Source: Mycolicibacterium sp. MU0050
Lineage (GTDB): Bacteria > Actinomycetota > Actinomycetes > Mycobacteriales > Mycobacteriaceae
Assembly: GCF_963378085.1 (NCBI RefSeq)
Contig: NZ_OY726395.1
Location: 4,154,001 to 4,218,000 of the forward strand
Direction of reading: 5' to 3'
DNA: 64,000 nucleotides
The notes under the pieces were generated by a model. It saw only the letters and a program-made list of their open reading frames with translations. It searched no databases and was not told the origin of the DNA. Below, one piece after another: positions 1 to 8,487 of this stretch. How positions within the stretch are numbered: the first letter of the stretch is position 1; each line of letters starts with the position of its first letter. The position numbers were made by a program, and so were the translations under genes.

Positions 1-59
1 GCGGCCCGTTGCTGCCACTCCCAGGCCTCGGCCAGAACCGCGGGACGGCGCCGGTTCAT
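1..59 (-). CDS. Start of a gene running off the window, possibly WhiB-like
   Basis: An ATG on the minus strand at 59 overlaps the TGA of the glutaminase gene (ATGA overlap), so this is probably the next gene of the same operon. Only about 19 residues are visible. They contain AWEWQQRAA, which resembles the W-x-W-Q-x-x-A stretch just before the first iron-sulfur cysteine of WhiB-family regulators. The cysteines themselves would lie outside the window, so the family call is a guess from a very short match; the coupling to glutaminase is what is directly seen. Confidence 0.35.
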   Translation of the reverse strand, partial: MNRRRPAVLAEAWEWQQRA

Positions 60-973
60 TCGATCTCGAGCGCGCCGGCGAGCAGGCGCATCAGCCGCAG
101 GCCGCCGATGCTGTTGGCGGACTCGTCGAGCGCGGGGCCGTAGATCCCCACCCCGGCGCACCGGGGCACAACCCCCATCATGGCGCCCGAGACGCCGCAC
201 TTGGCCGGGATGCCCACCTCGGTCGCGTACCGGCCGGACGCCTCGTACATGCCGCCGAACAACATCAGCCGGCGCACCAACCGCACGTGCCAGGCCTGCA
301 GTAGCCGGCCGCCCAGGTGCACGTCGACGCCGTCGGCCAGCACCCGCCCGGCGTGGGCCAGGTCGACGACGTCGACCTCGATGGCGCACATCTGGCAGTA
401 GGCCCACAGCAGCTCCTCGACGTCGCCGGTGATCAGCCGGTGGCTGCGCAGGAAGTAGCCCAGCGCCCGATTGCGGTCCGAGAGCGCCAGTTCGGATCGC
501 GCCACCGCCTCGTTGACCGTCACCGCCGCGTTGCCGGTCAGCAGGCGCACGAAGTCCAGCAGGTCGGCGACCCGGTGCTGCGGCCCATCGCCGGGCAGCA
601 TGTCCACCACCACCAGAGCGCCGGCGTTGACGAACGGGTTGACCGGGACCCCGGACCCCCGGATGAACGTCTCCAGTGAGTTGTAGGAGCCGATCCCCTG
701 GTCCCGGCCCACCCGGGCGAAGACGTGGTCCTCGCCCCGGTGGTGCAGGGCCAGCAGCAGGGTGAAGACCTTCACCACGCTCTGAACCGTGAAGCGGGCC
801 TTCGAGTTTCCTGCCGTGAGGATGTTCCCACCGCCCAGGTCGACCGCGACGGCCAGTTCGTCGGCCCGCGCCCGGCTCAGTTCGGGCAAGTACGTCGAGA
901 CCGAACCGGCGGCGAGATGCGGGCGCACCTCGTCGACCAGGGTGTCCAACCAGTTCTCTGCAATCACCGTCAT
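56..973 (-). CDS. glsA: Glutaminase
   Basis: Hydrolyses L-glutamine to L-glutamate and ammonia in the cytoplasm. At 305 residues it has the full length of the bacterial GlsA/YbaS family, which uses a serine beta-lactamase-like fold. The SxxK catalytic pair is S65-V-V-K68, followed by the conserved NPFVNAGAL stretch. It lies 67 bp behind a glutamine-synthetase-like gene on the same strand and is probably co-transcribed. A glutamine hydrolase beside a glutamine ligase would be futile if both worked on free glutamine. One of the pair may therefore act on a gamma-glutamyl amide instead (inference). Start ATG at 973. Confidence 0.93.
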   Translation of the reverse strand: MTVIAENWLDTLVDEVRPHLAAGSVSTYLPELSRARADELAVAVDLGGGNILTAGNSKARFTVQSVVKVFTLLLALHHRGEDHVFARVGRDQGIGSYNSLETFIRGSGVPVNPFVNAGALVVVDMLPGDGPQHRVADLLDFVRLLTGNAAVTVNEAVARSELALSDRNRALGYFLRSHRLITGDVEELLWAYCQMCAIEVDVVDLAHAGRVLADGVDVHLGGRLLQAWHVRLVRRLMLFGGMYEASGRYATEVGIPAKCGVSGAMMGVVPRCAGVGIYGPALDESANSIGGLRLMRLLAGALEIE

Positions 974-1040
974 GTCTCACCCACCCTGTCCTCCGGCCGG
1001 GCCCATTTTCGTTGGGCCCGGCCGGAATTCGCGGTATGCC

Positions 1041-2411
1041 TCAGAAGTACACCAGGTGATCGGCACGCTCGGCGTCGCCGACCGGCAGATGGTCCTTCTC
1101 CCACTCCATGCGCTTGGTCTCCGTGTAGTCCTTGACGAAGTCCTCGCTGAAGACCTGGTAGGTCAACTCGTCGGTCTCGAATGCCTCGACCGCCTCGAGC
1201 AGGGTGCGGGGCAGGCGCGAGATCTCGGCGCGGTCGGAGGCCAGCTCCGTGATCTCCGGACCGGGATCGATCTCGTTGGCGATCCCGTCCAACCCGGCTG
1301 CCAGCAGGAATGCCCCGGCCAGATAGACGTTCGCTGATGCATCCGGGTTGCGCACCTCGATGGCCGGGCGGTTCTCCGGCAGCCGGATCATGCAGGAGCG
1401 GTTGTTGGGACCGTAGGCGATCTTGATGGGCGCCCACGACACCGACCCGTCAACCAGCCTGGGGGTCAGCCGCTTGTAGGAGTTCACCAGCGGGTTGGTG
1501 ATGGCCGTCAACGCCCGCGCGTGCTTGAGCAGCCCGCCGACGAAGTACTTGGACTCCTTGGACCACTCCTCCTCGCCCGGGTGCGCTGGATTGCCCAGCC
1601 GCAGCACGCTTTCGCCGGACCCGTCAACCGAGTAGAGCCCGAGGTTGAAGTGCGCACCCGAACCCCACAGGTTGGCAAAAGGTTTTGGCATGAAGGTGAC
1701 GGCCAGGCCGTGCCGCTTGGCCACCTGGTGCACCATCAACCGGAACAGCGTGACCCGGTCGGCCATCTCGAGGAGATCCTTGTAGTAGAAGTCGATTTCG
1801 AACTGGCCCACCCCACCCTCGGCGCCCAGCGCGAAGGCCTTCAAGCCGATCTGCTCCATGGTGCTCACCACGTCGTCGAGGAAATCCGCCACGTCGTATG
1901 AGGTTTCGACATCGTAGGCCGGACTCGGCTCGATGCCGCCGGTGACCGTCAGCGAGCCGAACCCTGCCGAGCTCAGGTCCTCGGGCCGGTAGACATAGAA
2001 CTCCGGCTCGATCCCCAGGGTGCAGCGGTAGCCCTGGTTGGCCGCGCGTTCGATCTGTTTCTTCAGGATGGACCGCGGGCACAGGGAGAACGGCTCCCCC
2101 TTGTCCGACCACATATCCGAGGCCATCCACGCGAACCGGTTGTCCCAGGGCAGCACCGTGAGGGTGTCGATGTCGGGGAGGGCGGTGACCTCTTCCTCGA
2201 CCGGATCCATCACGCCGATCCCGTTGATGCCGCGCGGGGTGTACCGCGCGAACCCGGCCATGAGTTCCGGCAGCAGGCCGACCGGGTGGCTCTTGGCGCG
2301 GTTGCGCCCGAAGATGTCGGCCCACGAGGCGGTGACGTACCGTACGCCCGCGTCCGCGAGTTCCTTGGCCTTGGCCGAGTAAGACGAATCGATCTCGTTG
2401 AGGGTATCCAT
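1041..2411 (-). CDS. Glutamine-synthetase-family ligase (GlnT/type III-like)
   Basis: ATP-dependent gamma-glutamyl ligase of the glutamine synthetase family, 456 residues. Catalytic landmarks are visible: the metal-binding IEPEF (E135, E137), a GSGAHFN ammonia/ATP motif, NNRSCMIRLP (arginine binding glutamate) and RNPDASANVYLA near the end. It lacks the Tyr adenylylation site context of housekeeping GlnA. It sits in a catabolic operon with an NCS1 permease and a DUF1116 protein. In such settings homologues act as gamma-glutamyl-amide or gamma-glutamyl-polyamine synthetases rather than in ammonia assimilation. Its true acceptor is unknown. A LacI-operator-like sequence lies inside the gene at 1673-1690. 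Plain type III glutamine synthetase remains possible. Confidence 0.85.
   Translation of the reverse strand: MDTLNEIDSSYSAKAKELADAGVRYVTASWADIFGRNRAKSHPVGLLPELMAGFARYTPRGINGIGVMDPVEEEVTALPDIDTLTVLPWDNRFAWMASDMWSDKGEPFSLCPRSILKKQIERAANQGYRCTLGIEPEFYVYRPEDLSSAGFGSLTVTGGIEPSPAYDVETSYDVADFLDDVVSTMEQIGLKAFALGAEGGVGQFEIDFYYKDLLEMADRVTLFRLMVHQVAKRHGLAVTFMPKPFANLWGSGAHFNLGLYSVDGSGESVLRLGNPAHPGEEEWSKESKYFVGGLLKHARALTAITNPLVNSYKRLTPRLVDGSVSWAPIKIAYGPNNRSCMIRLPENRPAIEVRNPDASANVYLAGAFLLAAGLDGIANEIDPGPEITELASDRAEISRLPRTLLEAVEAFETDELTYQVFSEDFVKDYTETKRMEWEKDHLPVGDAERADHLVYF
1673..1690. promoter_or_regulatory. LacI-operator-like sequence inside the ligase gene
   Basis: The sequence TGGCAAAAGGTTTTGGCA matches the symmetric consensus suggested by the two upstream sites (TGCCAAAACGTTTTGGCA) at 16 of 18 positions, as well as the promoter-proximal site does. 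It also encodes the conserved protein segment MPKPFAN, so chance is a real alternative. Confidence 0.3.
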
Positions 2412-2480
2412 GTGATTGTTTCTCGCTTTTCTTATCTTGTCGGTACTGCGATTGGTTTGTCGACGGAAAGCTGTTGCAGA

Positions 2481-4043
2481 TCAGCCGATTCGCCAGCGGA
2501 CCTTGCTCAGGTCCATCGGCTGGATCGGCATGAAGTCGCCGTACCGCGACGGCGGCGCGCTGGCGATGCGGGCACCCTTGGGGCCGAAGTTGTAGGCCGG
2601 TTCGGGATTGAACTTCAGGAAGGCGAAGTAGACCAGTGCGGCGACGCTGGTGGACACGATGAAACCGAAGTCCGCACCGTCGAAGAGGCGTGCGCCGGGG
2701 CCGACGTACCAGCCGGTGTTCACGAACAGCATTCCGACGGTGACGGCCGAGAGCCAGGCGATGACCGCGCGGTGGTTGAGGCCGGCCGAGGACCAGTACC
2801 GGCCGCCCATCTGGCCGCGGTTGTACACCTGCAGCGAGTCCGGATCGTAGTAGCCGCGATTGTTGAAGTAGCCGATCAGGTTGATGATGGTCCACGGCGC
2901 GCCCAGCACGATCAGGATCGCCAGGTAGGAGCTCACGATGGCCGAAAGCTGTTGGTAGAAGGCGCCGATGAAGACCAGCACGGTCGACACTATCGACAGG
3001 TAGATGGTGGCCCGCACCCGGCTAATCCCGGGGACGATCGACGAGAAGTCCAGCCCCATGTTGTAGATGTTGATCACGGCCTGGGCGGTGCCCGGGATGA
3101 AGGCCAGATACAGCGCGAAGAACAGGAACCAGTAGGGCACGTTGTTCGCGAACTCGGTGGCGTAGGCGTTGATCGGATCCTTGAACGTCACGGCGGTGTA
3201 GGCGCCGAACATAAAGGCCCCGCCCATGCCGAAGAAGCCGCCCACCCAGGCCGCCGCCACCGAATGGCGGGGCGGGTACTTGGTGGGTGAGATGTGCCGG
3301 GTCCAGTCGCCGACGTAGGGGCCGTAGGAGTTCACCGTGCCCGCGCAGGCGAGCATGCCCAGGATCCAGGTCGGCCAGAAGCTGCCCAGTGCGTAGTCGC
3401 CGCCGGCGTAGTTGGGGTCGAAGTTCTCCGAGGCGACGAAGATGTAGAGAATCATGATGGAGCCCGCGGTGGGCACCATCCACTTGGTGAAGGTCACCAT
3501 GTTGGCGTGCCCCATCACCGCGATGATGGTCATCACCACGGCCACCAAGGCGTAGGCGATGATCAGCAATGCGACTGTGACGGCTTGGCTTTCGACGCCG
3601 AAGATCCGGACCACGCTGCGCGCCAGCACCTCGCCCGCCGCCCAGATGCACAGCGCGGCGAAGACGATGTCGGCGGTGATTCCGAGGGCCGAACCGATCA
3701 TGCGGCCCAACGCGCCGAAGTGCGCCCCGCTGGCGACGGGGTTGTTGCTCCCGCTGCGCATGCCGAGCAGGCCCATCGGCGCCATCAGGGTGGCACCGAT
3801 CGCCGAACCCACCACGATCGCGCTGGCCGACGCCCACCACCCCAGGCCCAGCGAGACCGGGACCCAACCGATGACGATGATCCCGAACGTCATGCTCCCG
3901 CCGAACAGGATCCACAGCAGGTTCCGGGGACGGGAGTGCCGGTGTTCGTCCGGAATGTACTCGATTCCGTAACTCTCCACCTTGCCGACCACATCCACCA
4001 TTTCGGTGGTCGGCTCAGCCGCGTCTGCGACTTCTTCCTTCAT
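2481..4043 (-). CDS. NCS1-family nucleobase/hydantoin-type permease
   Basis: Inner-membrane proton- or sodium-coupled symporter of the purine-cytosine/allantoin/hydantoin (NCS1) family, 520 residues with about twelve hydrophobic segments beginning near residue 45. The loop SYGPYVGDWTRHISP before a later helix is typical of the family. The 43-bp gap from the DUF1116 gene and 69-bp gap to the ligase gene, all on one strand, suggest one transcript. NCS1 proteins carry cytosine, purines, hydantoins, allantoin, pyridoxine or thiamine; which one applies here cannot be read from sequence. The operon suggests a nitrogen-rich heterocycle or ureide (inference). The start ATG at 4043 follows an A/G-rich leader. 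Confidence 0.88.
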   Translation of the reverse strand: MKEEVADAAEPTTEMVDVVGKVESYGIEYIPDEHRHSRPRNLLWILFGGSMTFGIIVIGWVPVSLGLGWWASASAIVVGSAIGATLMAPMGLLGMRSGSNNPVASGAHFGALGRMIGSALGITADIVFAALCIWAAGEVLARSVVRIFGVESQAVTVALLIIAYALVAVVMTIIAVMGHANMVTFTKWMVPTAGSIMILYIFVASENFDPNYAGGDYALGSFWPTWILGMLACAGTVNSYGPYVGDWTRHISPTKYPPRHSVAAAWVGGFFGMGGAFMFGAYTAVTFKDPINAYATEFANNVPYWFLFFALYLAFIPGTAQAVINIYNMGLDFSSIVPGISRVRATIYLSIVSTVLVFIGAFYQQLSAIVSSYLAILIVLGAPWTIINLIGYFNNRGYYDPDSLQVYNRGQMGGRYWSSAGLNHRAVIAWLSAVTVGMLFVNTGWYVGPGARLFDGADFGFIVSTSVAALVYFAFLKFNPEPAYNFGPKGARIASAPPSRYGDFMPIQPMDLSKVRWRIG

Positions 4044-4086
4044 GTCGAAATTCCTTTTTTCTCAACGGAATAGGTCAACGATCGAT

Positions 4087-5310
4087 TCAGGACAACGCCT
4101 CCCACGCCTTCCGGAACGGTTCCAGCGGGGCCCTGGCCACTCCCCCACCGATCTGGCGGCCCGAGCGGCCCGCGATGCCGATGTCCAGGAACGGGGTGAC
4201 GCCGGTGGGTTGGACGATCTTCTCGACGTCCAGACCCAACGGGGCGCCGCGATAGTTGAGAATGGGAATCCGGAACTCGGGACTCTCCGTCACAGTGATG
4301 TCGTACATGGCGGTGGTTCGGGCGACCATCCTCACTACGCTGCGTCCACTGGATCTCTGCAGTGGCAACCCCGCCGCCTGAGCGACCCCACCCAGACCGA
4401 CCACCTCGGTGATGATGCTCTCACCGCCCATGAACTCGATGTCGTCGGCGTCGTATCCGTGCTCGATCCGGAAATCCTCGAACGTCGGCAGCGGCCCGGT
4501 GAACCAGGCGTCGCCGGTCCCCGAGGTCTGGACGCCGAACTCCGCGCACGAGAAGGACATCGCGGTCACCACGCTGGAGCCCTCGAACCCGCGCATCGCG
4601 TTGGCCATCACCTTGCTCGCCGCCATCGACAGCCGCAGGAAGAAGTAGTCGTCGCACAGCGAGTCCAGCGCGTCGTCGAGCTCGGCGCCCAACTGTTTGG
4701 CGCCGACCAACAACCGGCGCAGGAACAGCAGCGTCGCCGCGGCGTTGCGGCTGTGCAACTCGTCGCCCATGGTGAGGGCGCGCGTCATGATCGGCTTGAG
4801 CCGCAGCGGTTCGGTCTGCGCCGCGATCAGGCTGTTCAGCGCGGGCGCGACGCGCAGGCGCAGGGCCTCCAGATTGTCCCGGGTGGCGGCGGTATAGGTG
4901 CCGTAGTTCAACCGGTCGGCGCTGTCGCCCTCGTACAGCGTGCAGTAGCCGCGGTTCCCGGTGGACTCGTCGACCACCACCACCACCGGCATCGAGGCGG
5001 TGGTGACGCCGGCCAGCGACCCGACGCAGCCGAACTCCTGACAACCCCGGACGGTGATCTCGCCGCGTTCGAAGGCCGCGACCGCGGCGGCCTCGTCGGC
5101 GGCCAGGCCCTCGTAAAGTGCTCCGCCGATGATCGCGGCCCGCTGGCCGCCGGTGTAGGCGTCGAACGGCATGGTCGGCCCGGAGGTGAGCACGGTCGAC
5201 GAGGGCAGGCCCATGGCCTGCTGCGCGCTTTCGATCCCGACCAGGACCGGATCAGCGGCCAGCAGCGCGTCGACGGCGGCGAGGTTGGCTTGCTCGCGAA
5301 CTCTGGACAT
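4087..5310 (-). CDS. DUF1116 (YlbE/YahG-like) protein
   Basis: A 407-residue protein that I recognise as DUF1116, the family of E. coli YlbE and YahG. YlbE lies in the allantoin-degradation region and has been linked, together with FdrA, to oxamate carbamoyltransferase activity. Here no fdrA or ylbF partner is present. The protein starts by describing itself as a soluble cytoplasmic chain with no signal peptide or membrane helix, and ends in an IAGRSGRQIGGG segment typical of the family. It is the first gene of the operon with the NCS1 permease and glutamyl ligase, behind two LacI-type operators. A role in ureide or carbamoyl chemistry is inferred from the family only. Confidence 0.75.
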   Translation of the reverse strand: MSRVREQANLAAVDALLAADPVLVGIESAQQAMGLPSSTVLTSGPTMPFDAYTGGQRAAIIGGALYEGLAADEAAAVAAFERGEITVRGCQEFGCVGSLAGVTTASMPVVVVVDESTGNRGYCTLYEGDSADRLNYGTYTAATRDNLEALRLRVAPALNSLIAAQTEPLRLKPIMTRALTMGDELHSRNAAATLLFLRRLLVGAKQLGAELDDALDSLCDDYFFLRLSMAASKVMANAMRGFEGSSVVTAMSFSCAEFGVQTSGTGDAWFTGPLPTFEDFRIEHGYDADDIEFMGGESIITEVVGLGGVAQAAGLPLQRSSGRSVVRMVARTTAMYDITVTESPEFRIPILNYRGAPLGLDVEKIVQPTGVTPFLDIGIAGRSGRQIGGGVARAPLEPFRKAWEALS

Positions 5311-5322
5311 CCGGTGGCCTCC

Positions 5323-5340
5323 TGGTAAAACGTTTTGGCA
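5323..5340. promoter_or_regulatory. LacI-family operator, proximal
   Basis: TGGTAAAACGTTTTGGCA is a near-perfect palindrome around AAAACGTTTT, 13 bp before the ATG of the DUF1116 gene (minus strand). A central CG and AT-rich arms are typical of LacI-family operators. It overlaps the ribosome-binding region, so bound repressor would block initiation. Confidence 0.72.
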
Positions 5341-5410
5341 TCGTCATTTCGGCACGCTTTTACGGATCGGGTGGGTCTGGTTGCACGACCTCGGCGGTGC
5401 CGGTTGGGCG

Positions 5411-5430
5411 TTGCCAAATGGTTTTGGCTT
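5411..5430. promoter_or_regulatory. LacI-family operator, distal
   Basis: TTGCCAAATGGTTTTGGCTT contains the inverted arms GCCAAA and TTTGGC and matches the proximal site. The two centres are about 89 bp apart, close to a whole number of helical turns, which would allow a repressor loop. Confidence 0.65.
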
Positions 5431-5437
5431 GTTCCGG

Positions 5438-5453
5438 TGTGACCGTAGTCACG
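5438..5453. promoter_or_regulatory. CRP-like site
   Basis: TGTGACCGTAGTCACG fits the mycobacterial/E. coli CRP consensus TGTGA-N6-TCACA at nine of ten fixed positions. It lies just upstream of the distal LacI-type operator, suggesting combined carbon control and specific repression of the operon. Confidence 0.5.
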
Positions 5454-5521
5454 GCCCGACGACGGTGTCAAGGGGATCACCGAAAAAATTACGGCGCCGG
5501 TGATCACGACCGGCCGGTCGG

Positions 5522-6508
5522 CTAGCTCGGCGCCGAAGACCCCCGGACGACGAACTCGGTGGGCATCACCGGTCCCGGCAAAGTCCCCGGGCCGCTCTCG
5601 AGGCGCTCGATGAGCAGTTCGGCGGCCGTCTCGCCGGTCCGGAACGGGAACAGGTTGGTGGCCGAGATCTGCGGGGAGGTCAGTGCCAGCGATCTGTCGT
5701 CCACCGCCGAAGCGATGGCCAGGTCCTGCGGCACCCGCACCCCGGCCCGGGTGGCTGCGTCGAGCAGCGCCAGCGCCAGGTCATCGGAGCTGGTGTAGAC
5801 GGCGTCGACCGCGGTGCCGAACAGCTCGGCACACGCCGCGTCGATCGACTCCTTGTCCAGCGCGCCGACGGTGACGACGGTCTCCGGGAGACCCCGCTCG
5901 CGCACCCACGACCGGTAGCCGGTGCGGACGTCGTTGACGTAGGAACGTCGCGTCTCGTCGGTGACCAGGGCGGGGCGCCGGCGCCCCGCCGCAGCAAAGT
6001 GATCCAGCACTTCCCGGGCCGCTCCGGCATGGTCGTTGTCGACGCGCAGCAGCCGGCGGTCGCCGTTCAGCGGCACCCCGATCGTGACGACCGGGACGTC
6101 GGTGCGGAAGACCGGCTCCTCACCGTGTGGGTCGACGATGATCGCCCCATCGATGGCGAACCCGGTCAGCACATTGGCCTTCCCACCGGACGGCGACACC
6201 ACCAGCGCGTAGCCCGCCTGGTCGGCGGCGGCCGCCGCGCCGTTGATGAGCTCGAGGAAGTACGCCGAATGCGGCAGCGACGGGCCCGGGGTGTCCCCGA
6301 GGTCCGGCATCTGGATCGCGATGATCCGGCTGCGCCGGGTGACCAGCTGCTGGGCGTGCACATTGGCCTGATAGCCCAGCTGCCGGGCGGCCTCGAGGAC
6401 CTTGGCGCGGGTTTCCTCGGCGATGCGGCCGCGGTTGTTCAGGACGTGGGAGACGGTCGTCGGTGAGACGCCCGCCGCCGCAGCCACGTCGACGATCCCT
6501 GCCACCAT
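5522..6508 (-). CDS. LacI-family transcriptional regulator
   Basis: A 328-residue repressor: an N-terminal LacI helix-turn-helix (about residues 4-50, with VSPTTVSHVLN as recognition helix) and a periplasmic-binding-protein-like ligand domain. It ends 211 bp before the DUF1116 operon, whose promoter carries two LacI-type palindromes, so it is very likely that operon's repressor. The inducer is unknown. The gene starts 43 bp after the aldolase gene on the same strand and might be read from that promoter too. The ATG at 6508 puts the helix-turn-helix at the very N-terminus, as is usual. Confidence 0.9.
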   Translation of the reverse strand: MVAGIVDVAAAAGVSPTTVSHVLNNRGRIAEETRAKVLEAARQLGYQANVHAQQLVTRRSRIIAIQMPDLGDTPGPSLPHSAYFLELINGAAAAADQAGYALVVSPSGGKANVLTGFAIDGAIIVDPHGEEPVFRTDVPVVTIGVPLNGDRRLLRVDNDHAGAAREVLDHFAAAGRRRPALVTDETRRSYVNDVRTGYRSWVRERGLPETVVTVGALDKESIDAACAELFGTAVDAVYTSSDDLALALLDAATRAGVRVPQDLAIASAVDDRSLALTSPQISATNLFPFRTGETAAELLIERLESGPGTLPGPVMPTEFVVRGSSAPS

Positions 6509-6551
6509 CTACCTCGCTGCCTGAGTCACCCCACGAGCGCGAGCGGGTCGG

Positions 6552-7589
6552 TCACCCCGCGGAGACGGACCGGCCCGCGCTGTGCAGGTCGTTGCAGGCC
6601 TCGATGACCCGCTCGGTCATCGACGCCTCGGCCTTCTTCAGGTAGCTGCGCGGGTCGTAGGTCTTCTTGTTGCCGACCTCGCCGTCGATCTTCAGCACGC
6701 CGTCGTAGTTGGTGAACATGTGCGCGGCCACCGGACGGGTGAAGGCGTACTGGGTGTCGGTGTCGACGTTCATCTTGATGACGCCGTAGCCCAGCGCCTC
6801 CTCGATCTCCGACTTCGCCGAGCCCGAACCGCCGTGGAAGACGAAGTCGAACGGCTTGGAGCCCTCGGCCAGGCCCAGCTTGGCCGAGGCGACCCGCTGG
6901 CCCTCGGCCAGGATCTCCGGCTTGAGCTTGACGTTGCCCGGCTTGTAGACGCCGTGCACGTTGCCGAACGTCGCGGCCAGCAGATACTTGCCGTGCTCGC
7001 CGACGCCGAGCGCCTCGACGGTCTTCTCGAAGTCCTCCGGGGTGGTGTAGAGCTTCTCGTTGATCTCGGCCTCGACGCCGTCCTCCTCGCCGCCGACCAC
7101 ACCGATCTCGATCTCGAGGATGATCTTGGCCTCGGCCGACAGCTTCAGCAGTTCCTTGGCGATGTCCAGGTTCTCGTCGATCGGCACCGCCGAGCCGTCC
7201 CACATGTGCGACTGGAACAGCGGGTTGCGGCCGTTCTTGACGCGCTCGGCCGAGATGGCCAGCAGCGGGCGAACGAACGTGTCGAGCTTGTCCTTGGGGC
7301 AGTGGTCGGTGTGCAGCGCCACGGTGATGTCGTACTTGTCGGCGATGACGTGGGCGAACTCGGCGAGCGCGACGGCGCCGGTGACCATGTCCTTCACCCC
7401 GAGGCCGGAGCCGAACTCGGCCCCACCCGTCGAGAACTGGATGATGCCGTCGCTACCGGCGTCGGCGAAACCCTTGATGGCGGCGTTGATGGTCTCCGAG
7501 GACGTGCAGTTGATGGCCGGGAATGCAAAGGAATGCTCCTTGGCGCGGCCCAGCATCTCGGCGTAGACCTCGGGAGTGGCGATGGGCAT
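6552..7589 (-). CDS. fba: Class II fructose-bisphosphate aldolase
   Basis: Zinc-dependent cleavage and formation of fructose 1,6-bisphosphate in glycolysis and gluconeogenesis. The 345-residue protein has the class II landmarks: the ALHTDHCPK zinc-ligand and catalytic segment, EIEIGVVGGEEDG, the TFGNVHGVY histidine ligand, FVFHGGSGS phosphate-binding loop and MNVDTDTQYA. The ribosome-binding site AGGAGGA precedes the ATG at 7589. This is the housekeeping aldolase of mycobacteria. It is divergent from the DedA gene with 145 bp between them. Confidence 0.97.
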   Translation of the reverse strand: MPIATPEVYAEMLGRAKEHSFAFPAINCTSSETINAAIKGFADAGSDGIIQFSTGGAEFGSGLGVKDMVTGAVALAEFAHVIADKYDITVALHTDHCPKDKLDTFVRPLLAISAERVKNGRNPLFQSHMWDGSAVPIDENLDIAKELLKLSAEAKIILEIEIGVVGGEEDGVEAEINEKLYTTPEDFEKTVEALGVGEHGKYLLAATFGNVHGVYKPGNVKLKPEILAEGQRVASAKLGLAEGSKPFDFVFHGGSGSAKSEIEEALGYGVIKMNVDTDTQYAFTRPVAAHMFTNYDGVLKIDGEVGNKKTYDPRSYLKKAEASMTERVIEACNDLHSAGRSVSAG

Positions 7590-7720
7590 GGAACATCCTC
7601 CTGGGTGTCTGTAACTGGGTGCGTCGAGACCAGTATCTCAGTAAGACCGTATTCATGGTCCGAGAGCGCCACGCAACCGGGCCACGGCTCCGCGTTTACC
7701 GGTCCGAGGCCAAGCCCCGG

Positions 7721-7726
7721 TATGTT
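7721..7726 (+). promoter_or_regulatory. -10 element of the DedA gene
   Basis: TATGTT lies 8 bp before the DedA ATG, the spacing seen for leaderless mycobacterial transcripts. No ribosome-binding site is visible in the short remaining leader. Confidence 0.45.
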
Positions 7727-7734
7727 GAAGTCTC

Positions 7735-8394
7735 ATGACCAGCACCACGCTCGCGCTCATGCCGGACTTCATGGACCCGATCACCCTGATCGGGTACTTC
7801 GGCACCTGGGCCCTGCTCGGACTGTTGCTGGTGGTGTTCGTCGAGTCCGGCGTGCTGTTCCCGATCCTGCCGGGCGACTCGCTGCTGTTCGTCGCGGGCA
7901 TGCTGGCCGCGGGCACCGCCTCGGCCGGCGCCGAGGCGAATTTCCAGCTGTGGCAGCTGCTGGTGTTCATCCCGATCGCCGCGGTGGCGGGCAGCCAGGT
8001 CGGCTACTGGATCGGCCGCAACGTCGGCACCGCCATGTTCAAACCCGACGCCCGCTTCCTCAAGCAGAAGTATCTCGACGAGGCGCACAATTTCTTCGAG
8101 TCGCGGGGACCGTTCGCCATCGTGATCGCCCGCTTCGTCCCGATCGTGCGGACGTTGGCGCCGATCACCGCCGGCGCGGCCCGGATGAACTACGCCGTGT
8201 TCACGATCTTCAACATCGTGGGCGCGCTGGTCTGGGGCATCGGCCTGACCCTGCTGGGCTACTGGCTCGGCCAGTTCGAGGTCGTCCAGTCCCTGCTGGA
8301 GCCGATCATCATCCTGATCGTGGTGGTCTCGGTGCTGCCGATGGTCTACGAGTGGTACCGGCGGCGGCGCGAAGCAAAGAACGCCGCCGCCTGA
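7735..8394 (+). CDS. DedA/SNARE-associated family membrane protein
   Basis: A 219-residue inner-membrane protein of the DedA family, now regarded as lipid scramblase/transport-type proteins involved in membrane and undecaprenyl-phosphate homeostasis. Seen: the signature E-SGVLFPILPGD in the first re-entrant region, GSQVGYWIGR, and the FE-SRGPFAIVIARFVPIVRT segment with its conserved arginines. A last helix is followed by a basic tail. No ribosome-binding site precedes the ATG, which fits leaderless translation. The gene is divergent from fba and convergent with the oxidoreductase gene. Confidence 0.9.
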   Translation: MTSTTLALMPDFMDPITLIGYFGTWALLGLLLVVFVESGVLFPILPGDSLLFVAGMLAAGTASAGAEANFQLWQLLVFIPIAAVAGSQVGYWIGRNVGTAMFKPDARFLKQKYLDEAHNFFESRGPFAIVIARFVPIVRTLAPITAGAARMNYAVFTIFNIVGALVWGIGLTLLGYWLGQFEVVQSLLEPIIILIVVVSVLPMVYEWYRRRREAKNAAA

Positions 8395-8403
8395 CCCCGC
8401 GTT

Positions 8404-8436
8404 TGCGCCCAAAGGTGAGTTTGGGTCACTTTGTGC
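8404..8436. terminator. Hairpin between convergent genes
   Basis: GCGCCCAAAGGTGA and its imperfect complement TCACTTTGTGCG flank a GTTTGGG loop, midway between the convergent ends of the DedA and oxidoreductase genes. There is no T-tract, as is common in mycobacteria. Confidence 0.45.
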
Positions 8437-8487
8437 GAGTGGTTTCCGGCATTTCGTCGATCTCGGCGAAGCGCCGGTCGGCCCCGC

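Noticed and set aside
5338..5521. A possible small gene between the LacI gene and the DUF1116 gene
   Set aside because: The stretch is occupied by two operators and a CRP-like site, and no start with a ribosome-binding site opens a credible frame.
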